Part shown: piece after piece, positions 44,310 through 53,967 of the stretch
Position numbering within the stretch: the first letter of the stretch is position 1
How the letters are laid out: the number at the start of each line of letters is the position of its first letter
Source of the DNA: an uncultured Phascolarctobacterium sp.
GTDB taxonomy: Bacteria; Bacillota; Negativicutes; Acidaminococcales; Acidaminococcaceae
Length of the DNA stretch: 64,000 nt
Direction of reading: 5' to 3'
NCBI RefSeq assembly: GCF_937920985.1
Contig: NZ_CALDXR010000059.1
Location: forward strand, 10,509 to 74,508
Notes under the pieces: generated by a model
Database searches by the model: none
Told to the model about the DNA's origin: nothing
The model's input: only the letters and a program-made list of their open reading frames with translations
Translations under genes and position numbers: made by a program

Positions 44310-44795
44310 TTATTTGCCTGCCTGCATAGACTTGGCAACCTCGTCGGTAATATCTACACCGCCGAAAACAACAGTGTTCTTATCTACTACAACTGCCAGA
44401 CCTTTTTTGTCGGCAATCTTTTTGATGCTGGCTTCGATTTTCTTCAGCACAGGGTCCATCAGCTCTTTTTGTTTGTTGGCCAGACGTTCCTGAGTCTGAG
44501 TATAATACTTTCTCTTTTCTGCCTCGTTCATGGTCTTGCTTTTCTCATTGAAATCCTTTTGGGCAGATTCGATTTCTTTGTTCATAGCTTCGTTAACTTT
44601 GCTCAGATCCGGGCTTTGTGCTACCAGCATCTGATAGTTAACTACACCGATAGCAGATTCGCTGGAGGCTGCAAAAGCACTCTTGCCAACACCGCTCTGC
44701 GTTACAGAAAGCGCAAAGCAGCCCAGTACAAAAATGGCTGCTATAAACAAGGAGATCAGTTTTACATTTTTAGGGTTACGCAATTTCTGCATCAT
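44310..44795 (-). CDS. skp: Periplasmic chaperone OmpH/Skp family, 161 aa
   Basis: An N-terminal membrane helix or signal (LISLFIAAIFVLGCFALSV), then SAIGVVNYQMLVAQSPDLSK, a coiled-coil body and the end LAVVVDKNTVVFGGVDITDE are typical for OmpH/Skp. It carries unfolded outer-membrane proteins. It is the first of three tandem Skp-like genes downstream of bamA. Confidence 0.88.
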   Translation of the reverse strand: MMQKLRNPKNVKLISLFIAAIFVLGCFALSVTQSGVGKSAFAASSESAIGVVNYQMLVAQSPDLSKVNEAMNKEIESAQKDFNEKSKTMNEAEKRKYYTQTQERLANKQKELMDPVLKKIEASIKKIADKKGLAVVVDKNTVVFGGVDITDEVAKSMQAGK

Positions 44796-44833
44796 AATCT
44801 AAATCCCTACCTTCTTTTCCTCATACAAAAATT

Positions 44834-44874
44834 CAGAAGCGGCAAGAGCAGAAAACAACAGTCATCTGCTTCTG
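44834..44874 (-). terminator. Probable terminator after the bamA unit
   Basis: A 7-bp stem CAGAAGC/GCTTCTG (44834-44840, 44868-44874) with a long loop is followed on the minus strand by AATTTTTG, between the 423-aa gene and the Skp gene. The loop is long, so strength is uncertain. Confidence 0.5.
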
Positions 44875-44935
44875 TCCCGTCTGTTGCAATAATATATCTT
44901 ATTATATCAGTCTACGCTCATTCTTTCAAGAATTG

Positions 44936-46207
44936 CTACAGATTTCCTATAAGACGCAGGTAAAATTCCTGCCCGCCATAAATATATTCCGCACTTAGGA
45001 ACTCATGAATGCGGTAGCGCACCGCAAATTCATTACGGTTATCACCGGAAAAATGCTCGGCCCGCAAGCGCCATTTAGGACTCAGGCAATATTCCAGACG
45101 GTAATTGTTGTCACCCATAGGCATACGCCGTACATAGCTCCAGCTGCTCTTGCCCCAATAATGCGTATAACCGGTGCCGAAGCGCCACTGGACATCATCC
45201 AGGATAACCTCTGCCTCGCCAAAAATCTCGTCACGCGGCGAAATAAATTTACCAAGATGCGCCTTGCCGGAAAGGTTATCCTTATCACGGCCGATATCGC
45301 CATAGCCTTCAAACCAGATTTTATAATCATCCGATTCAATCATAATGCTGACACCCAGATCCGCACCCGGGGTGATTTTCACCTGTGGCCGCAGCTGATA
45401 GTTTTTTACCTCCGGCTCAGTCATAAGCTTCTCTAAAAGCTGCTGCTCCAGCTCCTGTCGGTGCCGCTGCACATAAGCCACCGGTAACCCGCGCAGCTTA
45501 TCGCACTCACCGGCGTATTTGTACTTCATCTGCATCAAAAGCACATTGGGAATATCCTCACTGCGCAGCTCATAGCGAATGTCGCGCACCAACTGCCCTA
45601 CGGGATAGATAACAACCTGCACTACAGTGCGTCCATCCTCCTGCAGCACGTCAACAGCCGGCTTAAATTCAGGCAGCTGTGCTTGCACCTCGCTGCGTAC
45701 CAGCTTGCGCAGTACGCCGCCGGCCCAGTCGCCTGCATCTACCGAGGCACCGCTGATGGCCTGCTCCAGCTGAGCCTGCAGCGCCGGAATACGCCGCTCC
45801 AGCAGAGCCGCCGTCTGCGGCTCTACGCCGGAAAACTGCAAATCGATAAGCGGCTTTTCGATAACCTTGTTCCAGGGACGTGCATACAAGCACACCTGTG
45901 TCGCTTCACCTACATCAAGCTGAACATCAGTCAGCTCGTAGCCGGTAAACACCCTGTCACCGATTTCCGTCAGCAGCCGGGCATAATCCTCCCTGGCTGC
46001 AGCAATTTTTGCCGCATCCTTCTCAAGGAACAGCTGGTCTGCAACCACCTGCATACTGCTGCTCATCTTCTGCAGCAGCAGCGGGCTGGTGCCGCCGTTT
46101 GTATCTATAACCTGCACCTCTACTCTGTTAACCGGTGCAGAAAAAGCATGCTGCAATGGCAAGATGCTTGTCATTGCAGCACAGAACAGAATCTTATTCA
46201 GCTTCAT
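44936..46207 (-). CDS. Unknown outer-membrane-type protein, 423 aa
   Basis: Signal peptide MKLNKILFCAAMTSILPLQH...FSA. Residues 25-290 form a soluble alpha/beta region with VNRVEVQVIDTNGG and RIPALQAQLEQAI. Residues 295-423 are short amphipathic strands (YKIWFEGYGDIGRD, GEAEVILDDVQWRFGTGYTH, WRLRAEHFSGDNRNEFAVRY), suggesting a small beta-barrel, though the last residue is Leu rather than Phe. It starts 22 nt after bamA, so it is probably co-made and may be a lineage-specific assembly partner. I do not recognise a family. Confidence 0.65.
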   Translation of the reverse strand: MKLNKILFCAAMTSILPLQHAFSAPVNRVEVQVIDTNGGTSPLLLQKMSSSMQVVADQLFLEKDAAKIAAAREDYARLLTEIGDRVFTGYELTDVQLDVGEATQVCLYARPWNKVIEKPLIDLQFSGVEPQTAALLERRIPALQAQLEQAISGASVDAGDWAGGVLRKLVRSEVQAQLPEFKPAVDVLQEDGRTVVQVVIYPVGQLVRDIRYELRSEDIPNVLLMQMKYKYAGECDKLRGLPVAYVQRHRQELEQQLLEKLMTEPEVKNYQLRPQVKITPGADLGVSIMIESDDYKIWFEGYGDIGRDKDNLSGKAHLGKFISPRDEIFGEAEVILDDVQWRFGTGYTHYWGKSSWSYVRRMPMGDNNYRLEYCLSPKWRLRAEHFSGDNRNEFAVRYRIHEFLSAEYIYGGQEFYLRLIGNL

Positions 46208-46229
46208 AGCCTAAATATTCTCCGCAAAA

Positions 46230-48107
46230 TCAGAACTGTCCACCAAAGCTGAAGTGGAATTTGCCGCCATCTTCACCATAGCCATAATCCAGCTTAACCG
46301 GACCAAGCGGGGAGTTGATACGCAGGCCTACGCCGTAGCTGTTCTTAATCAGGCCCATATCAAATTCGTCCTCATGACGTTTATCCCAGGCATAACCGTT
46401 ATCGGTGAAGAGTACGCCCTGTACCTTCTTGACAATCGGGAAGCGGTATTCCAAAGTAGCCTTCAGCATGCTGTTGCCGCGGAACTGGTCATCCTCGTAG
46501 CCACGCAATGTATCGCTGCCGCCCATGGTAAAGCGCTGAGACAACGGCATGCTGCCGCTGGCATAGCCTACACCCAGGTTCAGTGCCCAAACGCTTTCGC
46601 CGCCTGCACGATAGTAATAGCGCCAATCGGCAGTCCATTTGGTGAAGTCAAAGTCACCGCCCATGCCGCCGGCCCATTCTACGCTGTAGCCAATGCGCTT
46701 GCCTTCATGCGGATCATAGATGTTGTCGCGGGAATCATATACACGGCCGAAGGTAATACTGCGGGTAACACCAAAGTTTTCCTTACGGCGCTCTGCAGCA
46801 GTTTTCGGCATCCAGTCTTCGTATTTATCACTTTTATCAGTATCACTCTTATAGAACTGATCTTCATAATACTGATCTTTATCATTTTCGTAGCCGTCAG
46901 CTTCGCCCTTATAGATATCATCACGGTTTTTAAGCGTAATGTAGTTGCTGACAAATTCATTATGGGTTTTGCGGCTGAAGGTAATTTCCTGACCACGACG
47001 TTTTTTGTCGTAACGGGCAATTTCATCGCCGTCGATGTTGTAGTCAGCATATTCGTTGGTGATATCATAAAGGTTAAGAGTAGCACTGGTCTCTTTATCA
47101 TCCAGCCAGGGGCGGGTATAGCTGAAGTCATAGTTCTTGTTATCCTCGCCGCCAAACTCCCATCGAACATTAATCTTGTCGCCAATACCGCGGAAGTTCT
47201 TATCGCCGATAGAAACCATGCCGACAAAGCCATCGGCATTACTGTAGCCTGCGCCAATGCCAAAGGTACCGGTGTTCATTTCTACTACCGAAATCTCTAC
47301 CTCAACGCCGTTAGGCTCACGGCCAGGGTTCAGCTTGATGTTAACATCTTCGAAATAGCCCAGGTTATAGACACGCTGCATGCTGCGGCGCGCAGCCTTG
47401 GCGTTAAAGGGCTCCCCCTTCTTCAGCTTCATTTCACGGGTAACAACATAATCCTTCGTCTTAACATTACCCTTAACCTTAAAGCCTTCTACGATGCCTT
47501 CGTTGGCAGTAACCTTCAAGGTACCGTCCGGCTCCATATGCACGTCAGTAACACGCGCCAGAATATAGCCGTTGGAACGGTATTCCTCCTCCAGCTTCTG
47601 GACGCATTTATTGATATCCTTCAGGTTAGCAATCTTACCCTGCTCCAAGTCAAAGAAGCCTGCCACCTTCTGCTTATTCAGCACGGTGTTGCCCTCAACC
47701 TCAGTTTTCTGGTAAACGGGGTTTTCCATCACATGATAGATTACCTGTACGCCTTCCGGAACCAGCTTGAATTCCGGGCGCAGGTCATAGAACCAGCCCA
47801 TGTCATAAATAGCACTCAAATCCTCGCTCAGGCCAGCTTCAGTAAATTGCATGCCAGGCTTGGTTTTCAAAGCAGCAGCAATCTCTGCCTCAGGCACAGT
47901 CTTATTACCGGCAATAATCTGCTTGGTAATGGTCTTTCCCAAATATGGTGCCAGGCTTGTTTCTTGCTGGCTTTCCGGTGCAGTATGCGTTACAGAGGTA
48001 CCAGCACCTGCAGCAGGTGTCGGGATTTCTTCGGCGTAAACAGGAGCAGCCAGCAGCATTGCTGCCAGGCCTACTGTCAAAGGCCGCCATAAGTATTGTT
48101 TCTTCAA
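46230..48107 (-). CDS. bamA: Outer-membrane protein assembly factor BamA, 625 aa
   Basis: I prefer TTG 48107, placed seven bases after GAGGAGG and opening the signal peptide KKQYLWRPLTVGLAAMLLAA. POTRA domains follow (about 65-320: VPEGVQVIYHVMENPVYQKT, GYILARVTDVHMEPDGTLKV, KGEPFNAKAARRSMQRVYNL), then a 16-strand barrel with RGYEDDQFRG-type turn motif and the C-terminal KFHFSFGGQF, ending in Phe. A Tyr/Asp/Lys-rich insertion lies around residues 410-460. It folds outer-membrane proteins and probably also serves TamB here, since no TamA gene is seen in the window. Confidence 0.95.
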   Translation of the reverse strand: MKKQYLWRPLTVGLAAMLLAAPVYAEEIPTPAAGAGTSVTHTAPESQQETSLAPYLGKTITKQIIAGNKTVPEAEIAAALKTKPGMQFTEAGLSEDLSAIYDMGWFYDLRPEFKLVPEGVQVIYHVMENPVYQKTEVEGNTVLNKQKVAGFFDLEQGKIANLKDINKCVQKLEEEYRSNGYILARVTDVHMEPDGTLKVTANEGIVEGFKVKGNVKTKDYVVTREMKLKKGEPFNAKAARRSMQRVYNLGYFEDVNIKLNPGREPNGVEVEISVVEMNTGTFGIGAGYSNADGFVGMVSIGDKNFRGIGDKINVRWEFGGEDNKNYDFSYTRPWLDDKETSATLNLYDITNEYADYNIDGDEIARYDKKRRGQEITFSRKTHNEFVSNYITLKNRDDIYKGEADGYENDKDQYYEDQFYKSDTDKSDKYEDWMPKTAAERRKENFGVTRSITFGRVYDSRDNIYDPHEGKRIGYSVEWAGGMGGDFDFTKWTADWRYYYRAGGESVWALNLGVGYASGSMPLSQRFTMGGSDTLRGYEDDQFRGNSMLKATLEYRFPIVKKVQGVLFTDNGYAWDKRHEDEFDMGLIKNSYGVGLRINSPLGPVKLDYGYGEDGGKFHFSFGGQF

Positions 48108-48127
48108 TCGATATTCCTCCTCATGAT

Positions 48128-48616
48128 TCATTTAGAGTTACTGAGTTCAACTCGTGCTGACTGCACTAATTTATGCATATCGGCTTTGGATATAGTAACA
48201 CGGTCAGGATTTTCTTTATGCTCCTGTGCCGGCACATCATTGGCAGACTGTTTCTGTTGGGGTACAGTCCTTGCAGGCGCCGCCTGTACAGGCATGGCCT
48301 GCTGCGGCTTAACCACCGGTGCTGCCGCTGGCGGCAGCGCAGCTTGCGCCTTCACGCGGTAATGGTTTCTGGCAAAACACCAGCCACCAAAACCGGCAAC
48401 TACTAACAAAAATGCTGCACAGACTGCCAGAACCTGACGGTTCCAGCTCCAGGGGCGGTCCTTTTTCCGACGCAGGTTTTTCAGCTCGGCCTCCGCCATC
48501 ATCAAATCAAGCTCGCCCCTGATATCCTTATTATCCATAAAGCTTTGCTCCGCCTTATCCAGACTGCTTTTTATGCAGCGAATACGATGGAACAATGTGC
48601 GGCTTGGCTGCGTCAT
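48128..48616 (-). CDS. Single-pass membrane protein, anti-sigma-like topology, 162 aa
   Basis: About 58 charged N-terminal residues (cytoplasmic by positive-inside rule), one membrane helix (VLAVCAAFLLVVAGFGGWCF) and a periplasmic Ala/Pro/Gln-rich linker (AALPPAAAPVVKPQQAMPVQ) ending in RVTISKADMHKLVQSARVEL. No known domain is visible. It lies between the sigma factor gene (157 nt upstream) and bamA (the stop is 20 nt before the bamA start). The layout would suit an anti-sigma factor but this is only a hypothesis. Confidence 0.7.
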   Translation of the reverse strand: MTQPSRTLFHRIRCIKSSLDKAEQSFMDNKDIRGELDLMMAEAELKNLRRKKDRPWSWNRQVLAVCAAFLLVVAGFGGWCFARNHYRVKAQAALPPAAAPVVKPQQAMPVQAAPARTVPQQKQSANDVPAQEHKENPDRVTISKADMHKLVQSARVELSNSK

Positions 48617-48773
48617 GCTTTTACCCCTTTCTGTACATAATTGTTTTTAATAACTATGTCTTATATAATCAGCTGACGTCCTGTATTTTCACAAGCCATT
48701 TAAGATGATTACAGCAGATTTAGTAAGGCTAACTGGCATTTTCGCTATTTTTCGTCATATATTGACTTATATA

Positions 48774-49409
48774 TTATTCCTTGTTAAATTCATGGATAAA
48801 GCGTGAAAGCATGCCGCGGATGCGACGCACTCCCTGCTTCTGCAGGCGGTAAACATGACCGAGGCTTACATCAATAGCGTCGGCAACTGCCTGCGCCGGC
48901 CTGTCTTCCAGATACATGCCCTGCAGCACCTGCTGCTCCTTCAGCGGCAGGCGGTCCATAGCCTGCGCCACCTTTTCGCAAAGCAGCTGCTGTTCGGCAA
49001 CCTCGCTGGGCGAAGCCAGCTCCGAAGGCAACGCATCACTGAGGGTAAAACCATTGGACAATTCACTGTCCAGGTAAAGCATGCCCTTTTCTGAGCTTTT
49101 CCTCAGATAATCTACCATGCTTCCCTTAATGCGATAGGAAGCAAACAGGCTGAAGGCTACCTGCCGCTTGTAATCGTAGCTTTCTGCAGCCTCCAGCAGG
49201 CCAACCATGCCCTCCTGAATCAGCTCCATTGTCTCTGCCTCCGGCAGCCTGAAGCTGGCAGCAATTTTAAAAACTAACGGCTGATAAGCCGTCATCAGGC
49301 GTTGGTGCGCCGCTTCGTCACCGTCAGCATCACGCCGCCAAAGCTCCAGCTCTTCCTCCGGCTCCAGCAGCAAAGTCTTTCTCAGCTCTTCCAAATAGCC
49401 TTGCAGCAT
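48774..49409 (-). CDS. Sigma-70-family alternative sigma factor, 211 aa
   Basis: ATG 49409 has GGGAGGTGA upstream; the longer open frame would overlap tamB. Region 2 is visible as AYQPLVFKIAASFRLP, LIQEGMVGLLEAAESYD and FSLFASYRIKGSMVDYLRKS; region 4 has LPLKEQQVLQGMYLEDRPAQ and the HTH SLGHVYRLQKQGVRRIRGML. It resembles the SigF/FliA/WhiG class with no N-terminal region 1. It is 40 nt after tamB and before bamA, which suggests control of envelope genes; targets are unknown. Confidence 0.88.
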   Translation of the reverse strand: MLQGYLEELRKTLLLEPEEELELWRRDADGDEAAHQRLMTAYQPLVFKIAASFRLPEAETMELIQEGMVGLLEAAESYDYKRQVAFSLFASYRIKGSMVDYLRKSSEKGMLYLDSELSNGFTLSDALPSELASPSEVAEQQLLCEKVAQAMDRLPLKEQQVLQGMYLEDRPAQAVADAIDVSLGHVYRLQKQGVRRIRGMLSRFIHEFNKE

Positions 49410-49449
49410 CTGTTCACCTCCCTTCTTATCTACATTTGCACAGCAATGC

Positions 49450-52400
49450 TCAGAACGATATCTTATATTCCAGGCCATACCAATCCTTGGGATCCTTGGA
49501 CAGATCATAGCTGCGGGAATATGTTATATTCATATGCTTACTGATATCATACTGTCCGAAAATACTTCTGTCGACAGCATCGAAGCTTGTTGTATAACCA
49601 ATCATAAAGTTATTATTCAGATATTTGCTTACTAGAACATTATACTGGTTTTTCTCGTCTGCCGTCAACTCTTTATTACGGTCATGAACGCTTTCAAAGC
49701 CTATGCCAGAGCGCGTTTTACCGGTATAAATGCGGAACTGATCCAAGCCCAGTGTCTGCTTGACAAACATTTCTACGTCACCGAGCACCGTCATCTGCAG
49801 GCCAACTGTCATCAGATTTGCCATATCATCACTGGTAACCTCATTGCTGCCGGCACTTTCGCGCTGCAGCGTCAGCATACGCACAATCGTGTTTTGTGTC
49901 AGCGGCGGATTACTTGTCAGCTGCAAATCCATTTCGCTTACCGGCCCGTTAATCTTCATAAAGATATTATAACGGCTGAAGCGCGCCGTGCTGTCGAGGC
50001 TGACATTCGGCAAAAAGCTTCCCGGATCAACCCATACCAGACTGGCATTATTCAGCTTAAAGTCGGTACGTAAATATTTAACAGTGCCCTTATCAGCTTT
50101 AATCGTACCGTCAATCATTGGGAAGAGCGTGCTGCCCTTGATATCAATACCGCCCTTAAGCCAGATATCATACAGATAGCTGTTATAAAGGTGCACCTTC
50201 GGCCCCAGCACAAGCTTCATATCCAGGCCGATATTGCTGTCCCCCTCGCTCAACTCAGGCACTGTCGGCATATTAATCAGCACGTCATCCAGACGCAAAC
50301 TGCCGGCAAGCCGCGGGCGAAACGCCATAGGCGGCGCAGCATTACCCTTGCGGTTTTTCATATCGGGGTATTTTTCCGGCTGCAGAGTTACGTCACTGGT
50401 AATCGTACCGGTGAAAATCTTAGATGCCAGCTGCGCCTTATCAGCCTTGATATGCAGACTGTAGGCTGTATCAGCATCGGTATGCAGTGCATAGCTGCCT
50501 TCGGCACTGAGCGTGCCCTTGCCTAACTTAGTAGACAGGTTCTTCAGCTGTACAGTATTACCGTTAAACAGTACGTCCAGATTGATATCATCAAAAACAG
50601 TATTGATATATTTAACCTTAACACTGCCGCCGGCAATTTTTACCGAACCGAACAGCAGCGGCTCCTCCAGCGTGCCTGCCAAACGGATTTTGCCCTGCGT
50701 GTCGCCTACGCCCCATTCCACCATTTTGGTAAGCGCCGGCAAAATTCCCAGACGCGCCTTATCCAGGTCCATCACAATGTTCATCTGTGCATCAGGATTA
50801 CGGCGTTGCTTTTTATCGCGGAACAAATCCAGCGGAATATCACCCGCTGCGCTGACGCCGTAAGCATCCTTAGTGGCAATCAGCTGCTGCAGCTTAATGT
50901 TGTCGTCTGCCAAGGCCAGCATCGCCGTCATATCGTCTACACTTACGCCTGCAACAGAACCGTTGGTAATTTCCAGCGAAGCAGTTCCCTGGGGATTATC
51001 AAAGCTGCCCTGCACCTGCACCAGCATATCAGTTTCGCCCTTAATTTCCGGCGGATCCTTCATAACTGCCGTAACAATCGCCGGGTTGGCCTTCACTGCC
51101 GCAACCTCGATATCCAGCATTCTTTGCTTAAGATCTACCGAACCGCCGACAGCAATAATTCCTCTATCGCTTACGCCATCCTGCTCCTGCAATCTGACAT
51201 TGTCAAAATGCAGCACGCCGCCCTTATCAATGCGTCCTTCAAAACGCATATGTGCATAATTAAGGTCGTGAATTTTTACATTATCGGCCGCAGCCGTAAT
51301 TTTTACGCCCTCGCCATGGCCTTTGTAGCTGAACAGCAGCTCACCCTGCATCAAGCCATTGATATCGTAATCCTGGCGCGCCATGCGCAGCAGGCCGCCA
51401 ATATCGCCCCAAAGGTTTTCTACCTTGCCTTCAATATAGTGCTGAACCAGGTTAATATTAAGATCTGCACTATACAGGCCATAGTTGATTGGATCATCAC
51501 GATAAGGCTGCTTAAAGGAAGCGTTCAGCTTATTCACATCACGACCATTGCTGGCCAGCGTACCCTTGAGCTCCGTCAACGGTTCATCGTTAATCGTTAT
51601 TCTGTCACTGCTGACTTCACCATCAAAGAAGGGAGCTGTCAGTGTACCGCTCAGATGTCCCTTGGCGTTAACCTTGCCGCCTAAAGCAACTGTGTCGTCA
51701 CTAATCGGCAAATGCTCCAGGTCAACATTTTGAGCATCCATAACAAAGTTCAGCCTGCGATCGGCAGTCATCGTACCATCCAAGGTAAGACGTCCATAGA
51801 AGGCATCTACTACAAAATCCTGCAAGCGCAGCAGGCCGTCCTCATAAGCATAATGACCGCTGATATTATTAAACAGCTGCTTGGCGGCACTGCCGTCGGA
51901 CGCATGCACTTCACCATGAATATAAGGATGGCTGAGGCTGCCCTTTACCTGCATCACATTATCAAGATTACCGGTAACTATATCAGGCTTGCCCACAAGC
52001 ACCATCAGCGGCTCAATGCGCACGTTCTTCGTTGTCAGTGTAAGCTCCGCCACAGGCTCTGCTCCCTGCAGATTAATCGTACCGTTAAGAATATGCTGTC
52101 CCTGATCCATATGCGCAGTAAAATCCTTAAAGCCCAGGATATTATCCTTCATGCTGATAATGCCATGCGCTTCGTTAAGCTTCTGCGACATAAATTCTGC
52201 CTGCGTCAGCTGTACCATGCCGGAAAACTCGGGTGCATCCAGCGTGCCGCCGACATCAAAGCCGGTAGAGCACAGACCACGTCCATCCTGACAGGCTGCT
52301 GCCAGCACAGGATCAATCGGGAAATCGGCCATACGTCCGTGAACAGCCAAAGCGCCATCCTTGGCAACACGTCCTTGGGCAGCCAAGGTACCGCCGCCGT

Positions 52401-53739
52401 CGGCAAAAAAGCTGAGGTCGTCAATATTAAGGCCCTTGCTGTCATAGCTGCCGTCAAAGGCTAAACGTTTAAGCTTCAGGCTGCGCCAGCTGATATCCAT
52501 TGTATCGGCAGCAGCGTGCAGAGAAATTTTATCCTGCACCAGCTTGGCCAGAACTGCCAGCTTACCGTTGATATGTACCTGCTCCTGCTGTTTGCCGGGC
52601 AGGCTCTGCGTAACCTGCTGCAGCTGTGCGTCTGCCGTCAGTACCTGCTCCTTAAGGTCATACGTACCGTTAGCGGTAATCGTACCGCCGCCGTATTGCG
52701 CACTCACGTCATGGAGCTGCACAACGTCCTTAGATACATCAAACGGCACACGCAGCTTTTCCGCCTTATAGCCTTTATAGGCCAACACATCACTGCTCAG
52801 TACGCCAAAGCCGGAAGGCGCGTCAGTATCACGCAAATCAGCTTCACCCTCCAGGTGTAGCTTCTGCCCGTCAACCACAGCGTCAAGACTGCTGACGCTG
52901 ATAAGGTTTTCATCCGCGCGTACCAGGCCGTCAAGCTGCAGACTGTGCTGCTCGCCTGCCAGGCTCAGCTTACCGCTGAGTGCTGCCAGCTTCACTTCAC
53001 CGCTAAAGCGCTGCTTGCCGTTCTTATTCACATAAAGCAGAGCGAGCTTGCCTAAGCCGCCCTGCAGCTCATCAACATTACCGTATTGCTTAGCCAAAGC
53101 GGCATAGGGTGCCAGCGCCAGCTTGTCGCCGGTCAGCTTCATGCGGCCCTCGCCCTTGGTAGTCATCGTGCCGGCCAGCTTCAGCTTATCGGCGCCGCTG
53201 GTCACAGCCAAATCCACGGCAAAATCAGGATTGGCACCGCCGTTGATATTGCCTTCCACAGCAAACTGCCACTTGCCCTGCGGCATAGTTACTACCAGCT
53301 CGCCCTTGTCTACCGCCAGCGTACCGTAAAAAGGCGTTTCCTCAGAATCCGACGGCTTCAGCAGATTCTGCATATTCCATTTATTTTTGTCATTCATTGT
53401 GAGATATATTTTCGGGCGCATTACATCAATCCTGCTCAGCGCACGCTCAGGCTTCTGCATAGCAAGCCAAGGGCGCAGCGTCAGCACAGTACGCGGCAGC
53501 TCCGCTACCTTCTCGCCCTTGGCATCCTTTACGACAACGTCCGTCAGCTCGGCCGTCAGGTCGCCTTCCCATTTCAGACCGCCAATAGAAACACTGCCGT
53601 TGATGTATTCCGCTGCCAGCTGCTGCAGCTGCGGTATGGCCTGCTTAATATACTTAGGCATCACCGTATGAACTAAAAAGATATAGCCTGCCGCAAGCAG
53701 AATGATTAATGCTCCTATAAATTGCAGATATTTTTTCAT
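49450..53739 (-). CDS. tamB: TamB translocation/assembly protein (DUF490), 1429 aa
   Basis: One N-terminal membrane helix (LQFIGALIILLAAGYIFLV) anchors a very long periplasmic beta-taco made of repeated beta segments, ending in the conserved DUF490 region (about 950-1429) with GSLRLDDVLINMPTVPEL and RFSRYNIFMKINGPVSEMDL. TamB-type bridges move phospholipid and assist barrel insertion. It is between tolC and the sigma gene, in the mla-tolC-tamB order described in Veillonella. Length is similar to other TamB proteins. Confidence 0.95.
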   Translation of the reverse strand: MKKYLQFIGALIILLAAGYIFLVHTVMPKYIKQAIPQLQQLAAEYINGSVSIGGLKWEGDLTAELTDVVVKDAKGEKVAELPRTVLTLRPWLAMQKPERALSRIDVMRPKIYLTMNDKNKWNMQNLLKPSDSEETPFYGTLAVDKGELVVTMPQGKWQFAVEGNINGGANPDFAVDLAVTSGADKLKLAGTMTTKGEGRMKLTGDKLALAPYAALAKQYGNVDELQGGLGKLALLYVNKNGKQRFSGEVKLAALSGKLSLAGEQHSLQLDGLVRADENLISVSSLDAVVDGQKLHLEGEADLRDTDAPSGFGVLSSDVLAYKGYKAEKLRVPFDVSKDVVQLHDVSAQYGGGTITANGTYDLKEQVLTADAQLQQVTQSLPGKQQEQVHINGKLAVLAKLVQDKISLHAAADTMDISWRSLKLKRLAFDGSYDSKGLNIDDLSFFADGGGTLAAQGRVAKDGALAVHGRMADFPIDPVLAAACQDGRGLCSTGFDVGGTLDAPEFSGMVQLTQAEFMSQKLNEAHGIISMKDNILGFKDFTAHMDQGQHILNGTINLQGAEPVAELTLTTKNVRIEPLMVLVGKPDIVTGNLDNVMQVKGSLSHPYIHGEVHASDGSAAKQLFNNISGHYAYEDGLLRLQDFVVDAFYGRLTLDGTMTADRRLNFVMDAQNVDLEHLPISDDTVALGGKVNAKGHLSGTLTAPFFDGEVSSDRITINDEPLTELKGTLASNGRDVNKLNASFKQPYRDDPINYGLYSADLNINLVQHYIEGKVENLWGDIGGLLRMARQDYDINGLMQGELLFSYKGHGEGVKITAAADNVKIHDLNYAHMRFEGRIDKGGVLHFDNVRLQEQDGVSDRGIIAVGGSVDLKQRMLDIEVAAVKANPAIVTAVMKDPPEIKGETDMLVQVQGSFDNPQGTASLEITNGSVAGVSVDDMTAMLALADDNIKLQQLIATKDAYGVSAAGDIPLDLFRDKKQRRNPDAQMNIVMDLDKARLGILPALTKMVEWGVGDTQGKIRLAGTLEEPLLFGSVKIAGGSVKVKYINTVFDDINLDVLFNGNTVQLKNLSTKLGKGTLSAEGSYALHTDADTAYSLHIKADKAQLASKIFTGTITSDVTLQPEKYPDMKNRKGNAAPPMAFRPRLAGSLRLDDVLINMPTVPELSEGDSNIGLDMKLVLGPKVHLYNSYLYDIWLKGGIDIKGSTLFPMIDGTIKADKGTVKYLRTDFKLNNASLVWVDPGSFLPNVSLDSTARFSRYNIFMKINGPVSEMDLQLTSNPPLTQNTIVRMLTLQRESAGSNEVTSDDMANLMTVGLQMTVLGDVEMFVKQTLGLDQFRIYTGKTRSGIGFESVHDRNKELTADEKNQYNVLVSKYLNNNFMIGYTTSFDAVDRSIFGQYDISKHMNITYSRSYDLSKDPKDWYGLEYKISF

Positions 53740-53899
53740 GACACTTCACCATTTAATAGTTTAACAAAATTCTATGACAAAAATATGACAAGACTGTTTT
53801 TTATATACTCCGACTTTTATTTATTCGACATCAGCAGAAAACATCCTCTTATTGAGAAGAAATTTCTTTTATCCGCTGAAATCTCGGCTAAAGCCGCAT

Positions 53900-53931
53900 A
53901 AAAAAGCCGGTGAGATTTATGCCCCACCGGC
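53900..53931 (-). terminator. Terminator after tolC
   Basis: A 7-bp stem GCCGGTG/CACCGGC (53906-53912, 53925-53931) is followed on the minus strand by TTTTTTATG, 37 nt after the tolC stop. tamB thus needs its own promoter in the 160 nt that follow. Confidence 0.85.
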
Positions 53932-53967
53932 CTGATTGTGTCACTGTTTATTAAATTTACGCCTTAA

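Noticed and set aside
46254..48092. 612-codon plus-strand frame opposite bamA
   Set aside because: It mirrors the GC-rich codons of bamA, has no ribosome site and no recognisable domain; bamA is certain.
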